From: an uncultured Atopobium sp.
Lineage (GTDB): Bacteria; Actinomycetota; Coriobacteriia; Coriobacteriales; Atopobiaceae
Length of the DNA stretch: 64,000 nt
Direction of reading: 5' to 3'
Assembly: GCA_938036925.1 (NCBI GenBank)
Contig: CALHVU010000059.1
Location: 41,544-105,543, forward strand
Positions within the stretch are counted from its first letter, which is position 1, and every line of letters begins with the position of its first letter. A program made the position numbers and the translations under genes. This document shows positions 44,340 through 54,585 of this stretch, piece after piece. Under the pieces are notes generated by a model. The model did not search any database and was not told the DNA's origin. It worked only from the letters and a program-made list of their open reading frames with translations.

Positions 44340-46979
44340 TTACTCGGTACGAGCCACCTGCTCAATGCGATAGCCCTCGAGCTGGTCGCCAGGCTTGATG
44401 TCCTGGAAGTTCTCAAGGCCAATACCGCATTCGTAGCCGGATTTAACGCTCTTAACGTCGTCTTTGAAGCGCCTGAGCGATGCAATCTTTCCATCGTAGA
44501 CAACAAAGCCGTCACGGATGAGACGGATGTTATCGTCGCGGGAAATCTCACCCTCAGAAATCATGCAGCCGGCAGCAATACCAACCTTAGGTACCTTGAA
44601 GGTATCGCGGACCTCAGCAACGCCAGTCTGGACTTCCTGCTCAGTTGGCTTAAGCATACCAATACGAGCAGCATCAATCTCTTCGATTGCCTTGTAGATG
44701 ACGCTATAGGTTCTAATCTCAACGCCTACGCGCTCTGCAGCAAGCTTAGCCTTTGCATCTGGACGGACGCCAAAGCCAATGATGATTGCGTTGGATGCAT
44801 CGGCGAGAACAACGTCGGTCTCGGTGATTCCACCAACAGCAGAATGGATGGTGCTGATACGAACCTCGGACTGGTCCATCTTGTCCAGGGAGTCCTGGAG
44901 AGCCTCGATGGAGCCCTGAACATCAGCCTTGATGATGAGGTTGAGTTCCTTAACGTCACGGTCAGCCATGGTGTCAAAGAGGTTCTCAAGGGTAACGTGC
45001 TTAACACGGTTCTGCTCTTCAATACGAGCCTTAAGAGCGCGCTGGTCAGCAAGCTCTCGAGCGTCGCGCTCCTCCTGGAAGACACGGAACTCATCGCCTG
45101 CACCAGGAACGGTCTGCAGACCAAGAATCTCAACTGCGTCAGAAGGACCTGCAGTAGTGACTGCGTTGCCCTTAGGATCAAGCATTGCACGGACGCGGCC
45201 AAAGGCCATACCAGCAACAAGAGCATCGCCGATGTGGAGTGTACCGCGTGTAACCAAAACAGTAGCAACAGAACCGCGACCACGGTCAAGTTTAGCCTCA
45301 AGAACGTTACCAGAAGCAAAGGTGTCTGGGTTTGCCTTCAGCTCAAGGACATCTGCCTGCAAAAGAATGGTCTCGAGAAGATCGTCGATGCCCAAATTCT
45401 GCTTAGCAGAGATGTCAACAAACATGTTCTGTCCGCCCCACTCCTCAGGAATAACACCGTACTCGGTGAGCTCCTGACGAACGCGGGTAGGATCTGCGCC
45501 TGGCTTATCAATCTTGTTGACAGCAACAACAATTGGAACACCAGCAGCCTTTGCGTGGTTAATAGACTCAATGGTCTGAGGCATAACGCCGTCGTCTGCA
45601 GCAACAATCAGAATGACAATATCGGTAACCTTTGCACCACGAGCACGCATAGCGGTAAAGGTCTCGTGACCTGGGGTATCAATAAAGGTAATCTCACGGC
45701 CGTTAATGGTGACCTGAGAAGCACCAATTGCCTGTGTAATGCCGCCGGCCTCGCCAGCTGCAACACCGGTGTGACGGATTGCGTCCAGAAGCGATGTCTT
45801 ACCGTGGTCAACATGACCCATGACGGTAACTACTGGAGGACGTGGCTTCAAGTCCTTAGGATCATCGTAGAAGGTGAAGGAATTCTCCTCTTCCTTGGAC
45901 ATGATCTTAATCTGACGACCAAGGTCATCAGCAACAATCTCAATAAGCTCATCGGACATGGTCTCGGTGAGCGTCAAAGGGTTGCCAAGCAGGAACAGAC
46001 GCTTAATGATGTCATTTGCAGGAACACCAAGAAGCTCAGCAAGTTCAGAGACAGTAGAGCCCTGAGGAACCTTTACGGTATCAAGCTGGGAAATATCCTG
46101 GTCGTTTGCGAGTGCTTCCTCAATACGCTGCTCCATAGCAGCCTCTGCAGCCTGCTTCTGACGACGCTCTTTACGCTTTTTACGGCGGCCAGTGGACTCA
46201 CGGCTTGCTTCTTCAATAGCAACACGAGCCTCATCCAAAACGCGGCTTCTGTTGTAAGCCTCAGCCTCACGGGCCATACGGCTATAACGGTCTTCTCCGT
46301 CATCTCCGCCGCGACGATTCTTCTTGCGCTTACCATTTGGACGCTCGTCAGACATGGAGGCGTCATCGCGCTCATTCTTGAAGTTATGACGAGAAGGAGC
46401 ACCACTTGCCTCGCTTGCATTAGCGCGAGCGTGGTTTCTTGGTCCCTTCTCGGCCTTCTTCTGAGCAGCAGACTCTGCAGCCTGCTGTTTCAAAACCTCT
46501 TCCTGCTGAGCAATCTGATCAAGCAGGTTGTTGAAGGAAGGAGCAGCCTTAGGAGCGGTATCCTTTACGCGATTACGCTCAGCCTCTTCAGCCTCAAGAC
46601 GTTTCTTCTCTTCCTCAGCACGGCGGCGCTCCTCTTCTTTCTTACGAGCGGCCTCTTCTTTAGCGCGCTTCTTCTCTTCTTCAGCACGCTCAGCTTCGCG
46701 CCTTGCCTCTGCAGCAAGACGCTCAGCCTCTGCTACCTCTGCAGCAGCCTTTGCCTCTTTGGCAGCAGCCTCTTCCTCGGCAGCCTTCTGAGCTGCGATT
46801 TCAGCGGCACGAGCCTCCATAATAGGCTGGAGTTTCTTACGAACAATAGAAATATATGCATCTTCAAGCGTAGAAGAAGCAGACTTTGCAGGAATCTTCA
46901 TGTCCGCAAGGTGCTCGAGCAATTCTTTGCTCTGCATACCATATTCTTTGGCAAGGTCATGTACACGCATTTTTGCCAT
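44340..46979 (-). CDS. infB: Translation initiation factor IF-2
   Basis: GTPase that places initiator tRNA on the ribosome. It has 879 residues. An IF2N-type module spans about 1-50. A long Ala/Glu/Lys/Arg coiled or disordered region spans about 55-290, and a second IF2N-type module about 302-352. The GTPase domain has GHVDHGKT (388-395), DTPGHETF and NKID, and domains II-IV follow. The ATG is preceded by GGAAGG. It belongs to rimP-nusA-infB-rbfA. The repetitive N-terminus creates long frames on the opposite strand that are not genes. Confidence 0.96.
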   Translation of the reverse strand: MAKMRVHDLAKEYGMQSKELLEHLADMKIPAKSASSTLEDAYISIVRKKLQPIMEARAAEIAAQKAAEEEAAAKEAKAAAEVAEAERLAAEARREAERAEEEKKRAKEEAARKKEEERRRAEEEKKRLEAEEAERNRVKDTAPKAAPSFNNLLDQIAQQEEVLKQQAAESAAQKKAEKGPRNHARANASEASGAPSRHNFKNERDDASMSDERPNGKRKKNRRGGDDGEDRYSRMAREAEAYNRSRVLDEARVAIEEASRESTGRRKKRKERRQKQAAEAAMEQRIEEALANDQDISQLDTVKVPQGSTVSELAELLGVPANDIIKRLFLLGNPLTLTETMSDELIEIVADDLGRQIKIMSKEEENSFTFYDDPKDLKPRPPVVTVMGHVDHGKTSLLDAIRHTGVAAGEAGGITQAIGASQVTINGREITFIDTPGHETFTAMRARGAKVTDIVILIVAADDGVMPQTIESINHAKAAGVPIVVAVNKIDKPGADPTRVRQELTEYGVIPEEWGGQNMFVDISAKQNLGIDDLLETILLQADVLELKANPDTFASGNVLEAKLDRGRGSVATVLVTRGTLHIGDALVAGMAFGRVRAMLDPKGNAVTTAGPSDAVEILGLQTVPGAGDEFRVFQEERDARELADQRALKARIEEQNRVKHVTLENLFDTMADRDVKELNLIIKADVQGSIEALQDSLDKMDQSEVRISTIHSAVGGITETDVVLADASNAIIIGFGVRPDAKAKLAAERVGVEIRTYSVIYKAIEEIDAARIGMLKPTEQEVQTGVAEVRDTFKVPKVGIAAGCMISEGEISRDDNIRLIRDGFVVYDGKIASLRRFKDDVKSVKSGYECGIGLENFQDIKPGDQLEGYRIEQVARTE

Positions 46980-47022
46980 ATATGAAAACCTTCCGGTTGA
47001 CGGGATAGTTACAGGTAGTTGC

Positions 47023-48264
47023 CTAGATCAGTGAGTCTGGATCGGAAGAAATCTCTGCATTCTCCATGTCATCATGAATGCCACAGAAATCAGAACCAGG
47101 TCTTGCCATATTGCGGCAAGGAGTTCCATTTGGGCTCACATACTTGCAACGATGAGCAATCTCTTCCTCGTCAACAGTCTCTTCAACAACCTCAGGAAGG
47201 TTGTTCAGAATGCTTGCAGCAAGGGATTCGTTCTTGATGTCAATGTGAAGACCAGTGAGGCGAGCAGCAAGGCGAGCATTCTGGCCCTCTTTACCAATTG
47301 CCAAAGACAGCTGATCATCAGGAACAATAACAGTTGCGTGTCCCGTAGCGCCATCAACAATAACGCGAGAAACGCGTGCAGGTGAAAGTGCAGACGCAAC
47401 GCAACGAGCAGCATCGTCAAACCAAGGCACAACGTCAACGCGCTCTCCACGGAGCTCAGAAACTACGGTGCGAACACGGCTGCCCTTAGGACCAACGCAA
47501 GCACCAACTGGATCAAGACGCTCGTCAACGGAAGAAACAGCAATCTTGGAACGGACGCCGGCCTCACGAGCAATGGAGCGAATGCTTACAACACCGTCAT
47601 AAACCTCTGGAACCTCAAGCTCAAAGAGACGACGAATAAGATCTGGGTGAGTACGAGAAACAACAATTGGTGGACGCTGACGCTCACCACGAACTGCTGG
47701 CTGAGTTGCATTAGGATCGCGAACGTCTACGATAATTGCCTTAATGCGCTGGTTGTGAAGGTAACGCTCGCCTGCTGGACGCTCATCGCGCTCATCAGGG
47801 AAACGACGCTGATCAAAGTGCGGAAGCTCTGCCTCAACACCTTCACGAATCTTAATGATGGTGAAATCAGGAGTGGACTGAAGAACAGTACCTGTGATGA
47901 TGTCACCAATGCGGCCACGGAACTCATCATAAATCTGAGCACGGGCGGCATTGCGCACAAGGGTCTTAATCTCTGCCTTAGCATGCTGTGCAGCAATACG
48001 GCTGGTATCTGGAGGAGTTACGTCTACCTCGTCAAACTCAGTGTACTCACCAGTCTCCTCATCTGGCTCACCCTTAGGGACAAGCTCATAGACATAGACA
48101 CGACCAGTAGCCCTATCAATGGTGACACGGGCGCCAAAATCAAGATGGAGGACGTCAGCATAGCTTTTTGCCAGAGACTGCTCCAAACGGTCCAGAAGAT
48201 ACAACTCATCGATGTGCTTCTCCTGGCAAAGCAACATCAAAGCTTCCATCATTTCAGATGCCAT
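47023..48264 (-). CDS. nusA: Transcription factor NusA with C-terminal Cys/His finger
   Basis: Modulates pausing, termination and antitermination. It has 413 residues with NTD (1-125), S1 (about 145-215, IGDIITGTVLQSTPDFTIIK) and two KH domains (RSKIAVSSVDERLDPVGACV, LAIGKEGQNARLAARLTGL). The last 45 residues are unusual. C373-x9-C383-x10-C394-x2-H397 (within CKYVSPNGTPCRNMARPG) form a probable zinc finger. The usual separate ylxR gene between nusA and infB is missing here. AGAGAGG precedes the ATG. Confidence 0.94.
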   Translation of the reverse strand: MASEMMEALMLLCQEKHIDELYLLDRLEQSLAKSYADVLHLDFGARVTIDRATGRVYVYELVPKGEPDEETGEYTEFDEVDVTPPDTSRIAAQHAKAEIKTLVRNAARAQIYDEFRGRIGDIITGTVLQSTPDFTIIKIREGVEAELPHFDQRRFPDERDERPAGERYLHNQRIKAIIVDVRDPNATQPAVRGERQRPPIVVSRTHPDLIRRLFELEVPEVYDGVVSIRSIAREAGVRSKIAVSSVDERLDPVGACVGPKGSRVRTVVSELRGERVDVVPWFDDAARCVASALSPARVSRVIVDGATGHATVIVPDDQLSLAIGKEGQNARLAARLTGLHIDIKNESLAASILNNLPEVVEETVDEEEIAHRCKYVSPNGTPCRNMARPGSDFCGIHDDMENAEISSDPDSLI

Positions 48265-48280
48265 GAATAATCCTCTCTAT

Positions 48281-48775
48281 CTACTTCTTGGCTGAGGCCG
48301 AGAAATCAAAAACTGGTTTAATAACGCACTTCTTTAACTCAGACAAATCAACAGTACAGACCTCATCTTCTGTCTGAATTGAGATAGTTGTACCCTCAAT
48401 GCCCAAGAGTTTGCCAGTAAATTTACGGCGTCCCTCTGTGGCAGTAGTCTGAAGCTGAATCTCTTCTCCCGCAAAGCGCTCAAAGTCTTTTGCACGACGA
48501 AGTGGACGTGCCATTCCTGGAGAAGAAACCTCCAAGGTAAATGATGCTGGGAAAGGATCAAGCTCATCGATGGTATCTGAGATCCACGATGTTTCCTGAG
48601 CAACCTCATCAAGAGAAATGGTCTCTGCTGTCTGATCATCATGGTCAATTCTTACTCTGACCACAGGATTCTTAGAAGAACCAACAATCTCAACATCAAC
48701 AATATCAATGTGGTGATTGAGTGCAGCCTGCTCTAGTGCGGACAAGATCTTCTTTGTTGCACCTTCGTTTTGCAT
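48281..48775 (-). CDS. rimP: Ribosome maturation factor RimP
   Basis: Needed for 30S maturation (S12 joining). It has 164 residues. The family marks are VVRVRIDHDDQTAETISLDE and PFPASFTLEVSSPGMARPL, followed by an SH3-like C-terminal domain with FTGKLLGIEGTTISIQTED. A strong GAGGAGGTCAA site precedes the ATG. It is the first gene of rimP-nusA-infB-rbfA-nrnA-truB-ribF-dnaG-rpoD. Confidence 0.94.
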   Translation of the reverse strand: MQNEGATKKILSALEQAALNHHIDIVDVEIVGSSKNPVVRVRIDHDDQTAETISLDEVAQETSWISDTIDELDPFPASFTLEVSSPGMARPLRRAKDFERFAGEEIQLQTTATEGRRKFTGKLLGIEGTTISIQTEDEVCTVDLSELKKCVIKPVFDFSASAKK

Positions 48776-48796
48776 TTGACCTCCTCATCTACATAC

Positions 48797-48832
48797 AGAA
48801 AGGAAGCGGGGTCAAAACTCAACCCCACTTCC
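48797..48832 (-). terminator. Hairpin between leuS and rimP
   Basis: On the minus strand GGAAG-T-GGGGT pairs with ACCCC-G-CTTCC (48832-48802), a stem of about 11 bp, followed by TTTCTGT. It is probably a leuS terminator with a short U-tract; read-through into rimP is likely. Confidence 0.6.
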
Positions 48833-48899
48833 AACTAATAACAACTACGTTTAGAGATATCTTACGAGATAAAGGGCTTCTCGTCAAGTGTTTTTGCTG

Positions 48900-51473
48900 T
48901 TAGGCAACGATATTCACAAGTCGTCCCTTAACTACAATAACTTTTCTAATCTCTTTGCCCTCAAGCTGATCGGCAATAGCCTCAGTTGCGGCCGCAGTGA
49001 GTTCTTCCTCAGAAGCATCGGCAGCAACCTCAATACGAGCGCGGACCTTACCCTTGAGCTGAACAGCAATCTCTACGGTATTGCTCTTTGCCTGCTCAGG
49101 ATCAAACTCTGGCCATGGCTGATGGTAGACAGGAATGTCTTTGCCCAGAGCCTCATGGCTGAGCTCCTCTGCCCAGTGAGGAATGATTGGCGCCAGCATG
49201 GCAACAACATCATTTGCAACCTTGTAGCAAAGTGCAGCGTCTCTGGACTCTGCAGGAACCTCATTGATGTAGGCGCTTGCCGCATTAACCAGCTCCATGA
49301 CTGCAGAAATAGCAGTGTTGAACTGACCCTTGTCAAACTCGGTGGTGCAGCGGATTCCCATAGCGTTAAGGACGCGGTTGAGCTCAAGCGACTTTGCATC
49401 CAAAGCTGTGTGGTCGAATACGGCAGAAGCATCAGCAGTACGAGAAAGCTCCCATACTACACGCCATGCGCGCTTGATAAAGCGGTTTGCACCTGCAACG
49501 ACCTTCTCGTCCCAGTCAAAATCCTTCTCTGGTGGAGCAACAAAGAGAATGGCAAGACGCATCGTATCTGCACCGTAAGGCTCAATGACAGAGCTTGGAG
49601 GAACCACGTTACCCTTTGACTTTGACATGGTGTCGCCGTGCTCATCCTTGACCATGCCCTGGGTCATCAGGTTTTTAAATGGCTCGTCAATATCAATCAT
49701 GCCCAGGTCACGAAGGACCTTAGTAAAGAAGCGAGAATACAAAAGGTGCAGAATTGCGTGCTCAATGCCACCAATGTAGTTATCTACCGGCATCCAACGG
49801 TCCACAGACTCTTTGGAGAATGGTAGCTCGGTGTTGTGTGGATCGCAGTAGCGCAGATAGTACCAGCTGGAACAGGTAAAGGTATCCATGGTGTCAGTGA
49901 TGCGCTTTGCAGGCTTTCCGCACTGAGGGCAGGTAGTCTCTACAAACTCCTTGCACTCAGCAAGAGTGTCTCCTGCTGCCAGATCAAGATTATCTGGAAG
50001 CATGACAGGAAGCTGATCATAAGGAACAGGAACGTCACCGCAGCAATCGCAGTGAATCATAGGAATTGGATTGCCCCAATAACGCTGTCTGGAAATAAGC
50101 CAGTCACGAAGGCGGAACTGGACAGTTCTACGACCAACGTTGTGCTCAGTCAGATAGTCAACAACAGCCTCTTCTGCCTCGGAATGTTTACCACCGCGGA
50201 GACCGGTAAAAGGACCAGACTGGACGAGAATACCCACGGTATCCATTGGTCCGTCCCAGTCAACAGAGGTTACCTTGTACTCAGAAACTCCCTTGAGCTC
50301 CTCATAGATATCAGTTCCCTCTTCACAGATGATAGGAACAATAGGCAGGTCATACTTCTTAGCAAAGTCAAAGTCGCGTTTATCGCCTGATGGAACGCCC
50401 ATAACAGCGCCAGTACCATAGTCGAGAAGGACGTAGTCAGCAACCCAAATTGGTACGGTCTGTCCGGTAACAGGATTAATTGCGTAACGGCCCGTGAATA
50501 CACCGTGTTTCTCGCGATCGGTACCCTGGCGGTCAATGGAAGAAACCTTTACGGCTTCCTCATGAAGAACGTCAAAAGCAGCCTTGTACTCTGAATCCCC
50601 TACCAGCTCAGCGGCAAGCTTAGACTCTGGTGGAAGTAGCATAAAGGTGCAGCCGTAAATGGTATCTGCACGAGTGGTAAAGACAGTCATCTTGGTATCA
50701 GTTGGTGTGACACCGTCAGTATCTGCCAGGGTAAAGTCAATCTCTGCGCCCTCGGAGCGGCCAATCCAGTTTGCCTGCATTGCGCGAACGCGCTCTGGCC
50801 AACCCTCAAGCTGATCAAGATCATCGAGGAGCTCCTGAGCGTAGTCGGTAATACGCAGGTACCACTGGGAGAGCTCGCGCTTCTCTGGAACTGCACCACA
50901 ACGCCAGCACTTACCATTAACTACCTGCTCGTTTGCAAGAACGGTCTTATCGTTAGGGCACCAGTTAACAGGGCTTGTTGCACGATATACCAGGCCCTTC
51001 TCAAGCATCTTGAGGAAAATCCACTGACCCCACTTGTAGTACTCAGGGTCGCAGGTGTTAAACATGCGGTCTTTATCGTAGGCAAAGCCCATGCGGAACA
51101 TGGTCTTTACAGCCTGGTCAATATTCTTATGAGTCCACACAGAAGGCTGGGTATTGTGCTTAATAGCAGCGTTTTCTGCAGGAAGACCAAAAGCGTCAAA
51201 GCCCATTGGATGCAAGACATCAAAGCCACGCATACGAGCCTGACGAGCCATAGCATCGCCAATGGTGTAGTTACGAGCATGACCCATGTGAAGATCGCCC
51301 GAAGGATAAGGGAACATCTCTAGAACGTATTTTTTAGGCCTTGAGCTGTCCTCTTCTGTCTTGTAAAGATTCTGCTCTTCCCAGACGCGCTGCCACTTAG
51401 TTTCGATGGCCTCAGCGTCGTAGGCAGGAAAATCACCTGTATCGGCTACGTTCTGTACTTCCTCGTTTTCCAC
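48900..51473 (-). CDS. leuS: Leucyl-tRNA synthetase
   Basis: Charges tRNA-Leu. It has 857 residues from the GTG at 51471-51473, with AAAGGGGA 4 nt upstream; 21 further upstream codons overlap the leader hairpin. HIGH is [19 protein letters not shown] and the KMSKS loop is [11 protein letters not shown]. The inserted editing domain (about 240-430) carries the TTRADTIYG motif. It follows guaB, and no T-box is visible in the 75-nt gap. Confidence 0.95.
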   Translation of the reverse strand: MENEEVQNVADTGDFPAYDAEAIETKWQRVWEEQNLYKTEEDSSRPKKYVLEMFPYPSGDLHMGHARNYTIGDAMARQARMRGFDVLHPMGFDAFGLPAENAAIKHNTQPSVWTHKNIDQAVKTMFRMGFAYDKDRMFNTCDPEYYKWGQWIFLKMLEKGLVYRATSPVNWCPNDKTVLANEQVVNGKCWRCGAVPEKRELSQWYLRITDYAQELLDDLDQLEGWPERVRAMQANWIGRSEGAEIDFTLADTDGVTPTDTKMTVFTTRADTIYGCTFMLLPPESKLAAELVGDSEYKAAFDVLHEEAVKVSSIDRQGTDREKHGVFTGRYAINPVTGQTVPIWVADYVLLDYGTGAVMGVPSGDKRDFDFAKKYDLPIVPIICEEGTDIYEELKGVSEYKVTSVDWDGPMDTVGILVQSGPFTGLRGGKHSEAEEAVVDYLTEHNVGRRTVQFRLRDWLISRQRYWGNPIPMIHCDCCGDVPVPYDQLPVMLPDNLDLAAGDTLAECKEFVETTCPQCGKPAKRITDTMDTFTCSSWYYLRYCDPHNTELPFSKESVDRWMPVDNYIGGIEHAILHLLYSRFFTKVLRDLGMIDIDEPFKNLMTQGMVKDEHGDTMSKSKGNVVPPSSVIEPYGADTMRLAILFVAPPEKDFDWDEKVVAGANRFIKRAWRVVWELSRTADASAVFDHTALDAKSLELNRVLNAMGIRCTTEFDKGQFNTAISAVMELVNAASAYINEVPAESRDAALCYKVANDVVAMLAPIIPHWAEELSHEALGKDIPVYHQPWPEFDPEQAKSNTVEIAVQLKGKVRARIEVAADASEEELTAAATEAIADQLEGKEIRKVIVVKGRLVNIVA

Positions 51474-51497
51474 GAGTTCCCCTTTCTTATAGCGATG

Positions 51498-51524
51498 CGT
51501 CACCAAGCAAAATACTTGGTGACG
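51498..51524 (-). promoter_or_regulatory. Perfect 10-bp hairpin in the guaB-leuS gap
   Basis: CGTCACCAAG and CTTGGTGACG form a perfect 10-bp stem with a 7-nt loop, 25 nt before the leuS start and 25 nt after the guaB stop. There is no U-tract. It may be an mRNA processing or stabilising element, or a weak guaB terminator. Confidence 0.5.
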
Positions 51525-51548
51525 CCAGTAGTCCATAAATCCTGTGAG

Positions 51549-53072
51549 CTACGAACGGAAATTGTAGCTGACCTGCTGATTTGAGTCTTTCAGCAAGACG
51601 TCGTGTGCGCCACCCTCAACAATTGAAGTTGAAGAGACCAGCGTAATCTTTGCCTTATCGCGAAGCTCAGGGATGTCAAGAGCGCCGCAGTTGCACATGG
51701 TGGATTTGACCTTCAGAAGTGAAGCCTCAACGCCGTCCTTCAGAGGACCTGCGTATGGAACATACGAGTCAACACCCTCAACAAAGGAAAGGCCGCGCTT
51801 GTTGCCGCCAAGGTCATAGCGCTGCCAGTTACGAGCACGAGCAGAGCCTTCGCCCCAGTACTCCTTCATGTAAGAGCCGTTAACAATAACGCGGTCAGAA
51901 GGGCTCTCATCAAAGCGAGCAAAGTAACGGCCAAGCATCATGAAGTCAGAACCCATAGCAAGAGCCAAAGTCATGTGATAGTCATAGACAATTCCACCGT
52001 CAGAACAGATTGGAATATAGACGCCAGTCTCCTCAAAGTACTCATCACGAGCGCGAGCAACATCAATGACAGAGGTTGCCTGACCACGACCAATGCCCTT
52101 CTGCTCACGAGTGATGCAGATAGAACCGCCGCCAATACCAATCTTGATAAAGTCAGCGCCAGCCTCTGCTAAGAAGCGGAAGCCCTCAGCATCTACAACG
52201 TTACCTGCGCCAATCTTGACGGAATCACCGTAAGTTGCACGAACCCACTCAAGCGTGCGCTTCTGCCACTCGGAATAACCCTCAGAAGAGTCAATACACA
52301 AAACATCAGCACCTGCATCAACAAGCAGAGGAACGCGGGTCTCATAGTCACGAGTATTAATACCAGCGCCAACCATGTAGCGCTTAGAGTCATCAAGAAG
52401 CTCATCTGGAGCAGACTTGTGGGAATCATAATCCTTGCGGAATACAAGGCTGACCAGGTGGCCGTTCTTATCGACAATAGGAAGGGTGTTGAGCTTGTTG
52501 TCCCAGATAAAATCATTTGCCACTTTGAGGGTGGTATCCTCAGCTGCGGTAATAAGCTTATCAGCTGGGGTCATAAACTCAGATACCAGCTTAGAGCGAT
52601 CGTCGCGAGAAGGACGATAGTCACGAGAGGTAACAATACCTACGAGCTTACCGCGAGAAGTGCCGTCATCAGTGACAGGCATGGTGGAGTGACCAGTCTT
52701 CTCTTTAAGGTCAAGCACGTCACCAAGGGTCATCTCTGGAGTGAGTGTTGAGTCAGAAACAACAAAGCCTGCCTTGTAACTCTTAACCTCACGAACCATC
52801 TGAGCCTCATCCTCAGCGGACTGAGAACCATAAATAAAGGCAATGCCGCCCTGCTGGGCTAAGGCAATTGCCAGACGAGGACCAGAAACTGACTGCATTA
52901 CTGCAGAAACCATAGGAATGTTGAGCTCAATTGCGCTTTTCTCGCCACGTTTAAACTTTACCAGAGGAGTCTTCAAAGAAACATTTGCAGGGATGTTCTC
53001 AGCTGATGAATAGCCAGGAACCAAAAGATACTCAGAAAATGTATGCGATTCGCCTTCGAAGAACTTTGCCAT
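51549..53072 (-). CDS. guaB: IMP dehydrogenase, Tritrichomonas-like type
   Basis: Oxidises IMP to XMP, the first step to GMP. It has 507 residues from the ATG at 53070-53072, which follows GGAGGGAG. Two CBS domains (about 106-215) are inserted in the TIM barrel. The catalytic loop [20 protein letters not shown] puts the active-site Cys at 319, the same number as in Tritrichomonas foetus IMPDH as I recall it. This divergent class differs from the E. coli/B. subtilis GuaB type (GxGPGSICTTR). It is followed by leuS 75 nt downstream. Confidence 0.93.
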   Translation of the reverse strand: MAKFFEGESHTFSEYLLVPGYSSAENIPANVSLKTPLVKFKRGEKSAIELNIPMVSAVMQSVSGPRLAIALAQQGGIAFIYGSQSAEDEAQMVREVKSYKAGFVVSDSTLTPEMTLGDVLDLKEKTGHSTMPVTDDGTSRGKLVGIVTSRDYRPSRDDRSKLVSEFMTPADKLITAAEDTTLKVANDFIWDNKLNTLPIVDKNGHLVSLVFRKDYDSHKSAPDELLDDSKRYMVGAGINTRDYETRVPLLVDAGADVLCIDSSEGYSEWQKRTLEWVRATYGDSVKIGAGNVVDAEGFRFLAEAGADFIKIGIGGGSICITREQKGIGRGQATSVIDVARARDEYFEETGVYIPICSDGGIVYDYHMTLALAMGSDFMMLGRYFARFDESPSDRVIVNGSYMKEYWGEGSARARNWQRYDLGGNKRGLSFVEGVDSYVPYAGPLKDGVEASLLKVKSTMCNCGALDIPELRDKAKITLVSSTSIVEGGAHDVLLKDSNQQVSYNFRS

Positions 53073-53122
53073 TGTTTTTTGGCTCCCTCCTGACCTACCG
53101 GTCATGCTCAACGTGTTTTGGC

Positions 53123-53131
53123 ATTGTACCA
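53123..53131 (-). promoter_or_regulatory. Extended -10 promoter for guaB
   Basis: On the minus strand TGG-TACAAT is an extended -10 (5/6), about 50 nt before the guaB start. No clear -35 was found. Confidence 0.5.
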
Positions 53132-53148
53132 CCAGTGGAGTTAATTAT

Positions 53149-54456
53149 TTAATTTGAACTCCCACTTGAAGCAATAACATCCTCAAAGTTAACAGCAATG
53201 TCATGTTTAGTAGGAACCCACTCAACCTTTTTGAACAAAGCCGCAACGGTAATAGGAATATACGTCATCATAAAAATAGGGAACGTAAAGAGATTGGTAA
53301 AAATACGCCACTTCTTCTTTACGTGGAAATGCTTGTACTCCGAGATAGTGGTAATAAGCGCCAAAATAAAGAAGACCGCATACATCGAGAAAACCGTCAT
53401 GACCAAAGATCCTACACTCATGGCAATCTCTGCATCAGTAGCAACAAAACCGTGGCTTAAATAACCAACCAGCAGGTAGGTGCCATTAATAAAGGCCGAG
53501 AGCAGCGTCAAGATCATGCCTGGCGCAATGGTCATGAGCATATCGTATGAAGCAAACTGACCCTTAAAAATACCCTTAATCAGATCAAAGCCATAAGAGA
53601 AGAACACCTGGTAGAAGCCTTTTGTCCAACGCATACGCTGTGTCCATGATGCCTTGAAGGTCAAAGGCTGTTCATCAAAGAATTCTGCAGGTGCATAGCC
53701 AATTTGAATATTGTGAGCGCTGCAGAACGTGGAGAACTGAATATCCTCGGTGAGGGTGTGGAAATCCCATCCATGCATGCCTTTAATAATGCGAGAAGAA
53801 ACCATCCAGCCAGAACCAGAAACAGCGCAGCTGGTGCCCATCATCATACGGGCGTTATTCAAGAACTTTGCCTCACGCATAAACCAGGTAGCGTATGCAG
53901 AGCTTACCCAGCTGGAATCAAAATTCTTTGAGTTTCTGTAGCTGGTGCATACAAGATATCCTGCATCAAAAGCCTGATTCATAATCTTTAAGTAGCTTGG
54001 AGAAACCAGGTTATCGGCGTCCATAATAATGAATGCCTCGTATTTGTCGCCGTACTCATTAAGAATGCGGTCAAAACCGTAATCCATAACCCAGCTCTTA
54101 CCTTTACGAGCAAGGTCATTACGCTCCCAAGTAATTGCTCCAGCTTTTCTAGCCTCTTCAGCCGTTTTATCGGTACAAGCGTCTGCAACAACAAAGACGT
54201 CCATAAGCTCTCGAGGATAATCCTGAGAAAGAATGGACCTGACAAGGTTGCCAATAACTGGCTCTTCATTGTGAGCAGCAATAAAGAAAGCGTAGCGGTG
54301 CTGCTTTTTTGCCTTTGGAAGCTTTACCTCACCCTTAACTAAAACGCGAAGGATATACACAATCTGATAGAAGTATGCGAGTGTAAAGAAAAGCCAGATA
54401 ATAAAGTTAAAAACAACGATTGGAGTGATACCGAGTCTGTTAAATTGCAATGGCAT
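53149..54456 (-). CDS. Membrane glycosyltransferase family 2
   Basis: Predicted processive or lipid-linked sugar transferase of 435 residues. An N-terminal membrane helix spans about 13-37. The GT2 domain has AAHNEEPVIGNLV, the DxD motif MDADN (145-149), TED (236-238) and QRMRW (273-277, the QxxRW motif of NodC/IcaA/cellulose-synthase-like enzymes). Three or four helices follow (about 306-327, 346-372, 390-412). It could make an exopolysaccharide or a cell-wall glycan; the sugar is unknown. guaB follows 76 nt downstream and appears to have its own promoter. Confidence 0.85.
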   Translation of the reverse strand: MPLQFNRLGITPIVVFNFIIWLFFTLAYFYQIVYILRVLVKGEVKLPKAKKQHRYAFFIAAHNEEPVIGNLVRSILSQDYPRELMDVFVVADACTDKTAEEARKAGAITWERNDLARKGKSWVMDYGFDRILNEYGDKYEAFIIMDADNLVSPSYLKIMNQAFDAGYLVCTSYRNSKNFDSSWVSSAYATWFMREAKFLNNARMMMGTSCAVSGSGWMVSSRIIKGMHGWDFHTLTEDIQFSTFCSAHNIQIGYAPAEFFDEQPLTFKASWTQRMRWTKGFYQVFFSYGFDLIKGIFKGQFASYDMLMTIAPGMILTLLSAFINGTYLLVGYLSHGFVATDAEIAMSVGSLVMTVFSMYAVFFILALITTISEYKHFHVKKKWRIFTNLFTFPIFMMTYIPITVAALFKKVEWVPTKHDIAVNFEDVIASSGSSN

Positions 54457-54585
54457 ATATCCCTACGCTCCAAACTTAAGACAAATATGTTTTATCAGCA
54501 AAATCTCTCAATAAACAATTACTTTACAATCTTAGCGTAATGGAAGGGACAAAGCGCCCATGCCTTTGAATCTATTTTTTCCACA

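Noticed and set aside
44844..46985. 713-codon plus-strand open frame opposite infB
   Set aside because: Mirror of the Ala/Glu/Lys-rich IF-2 N-terminus; low-complexity Leu/Ser/Phe product, no ribosome site, and the minus-strand gene is certain.
51474..51548. T-box for leuS
   Set aside because: The 75-nt gap is too short and lacks the GGGTGG-type antiterminator sequence found in the ileS leader.
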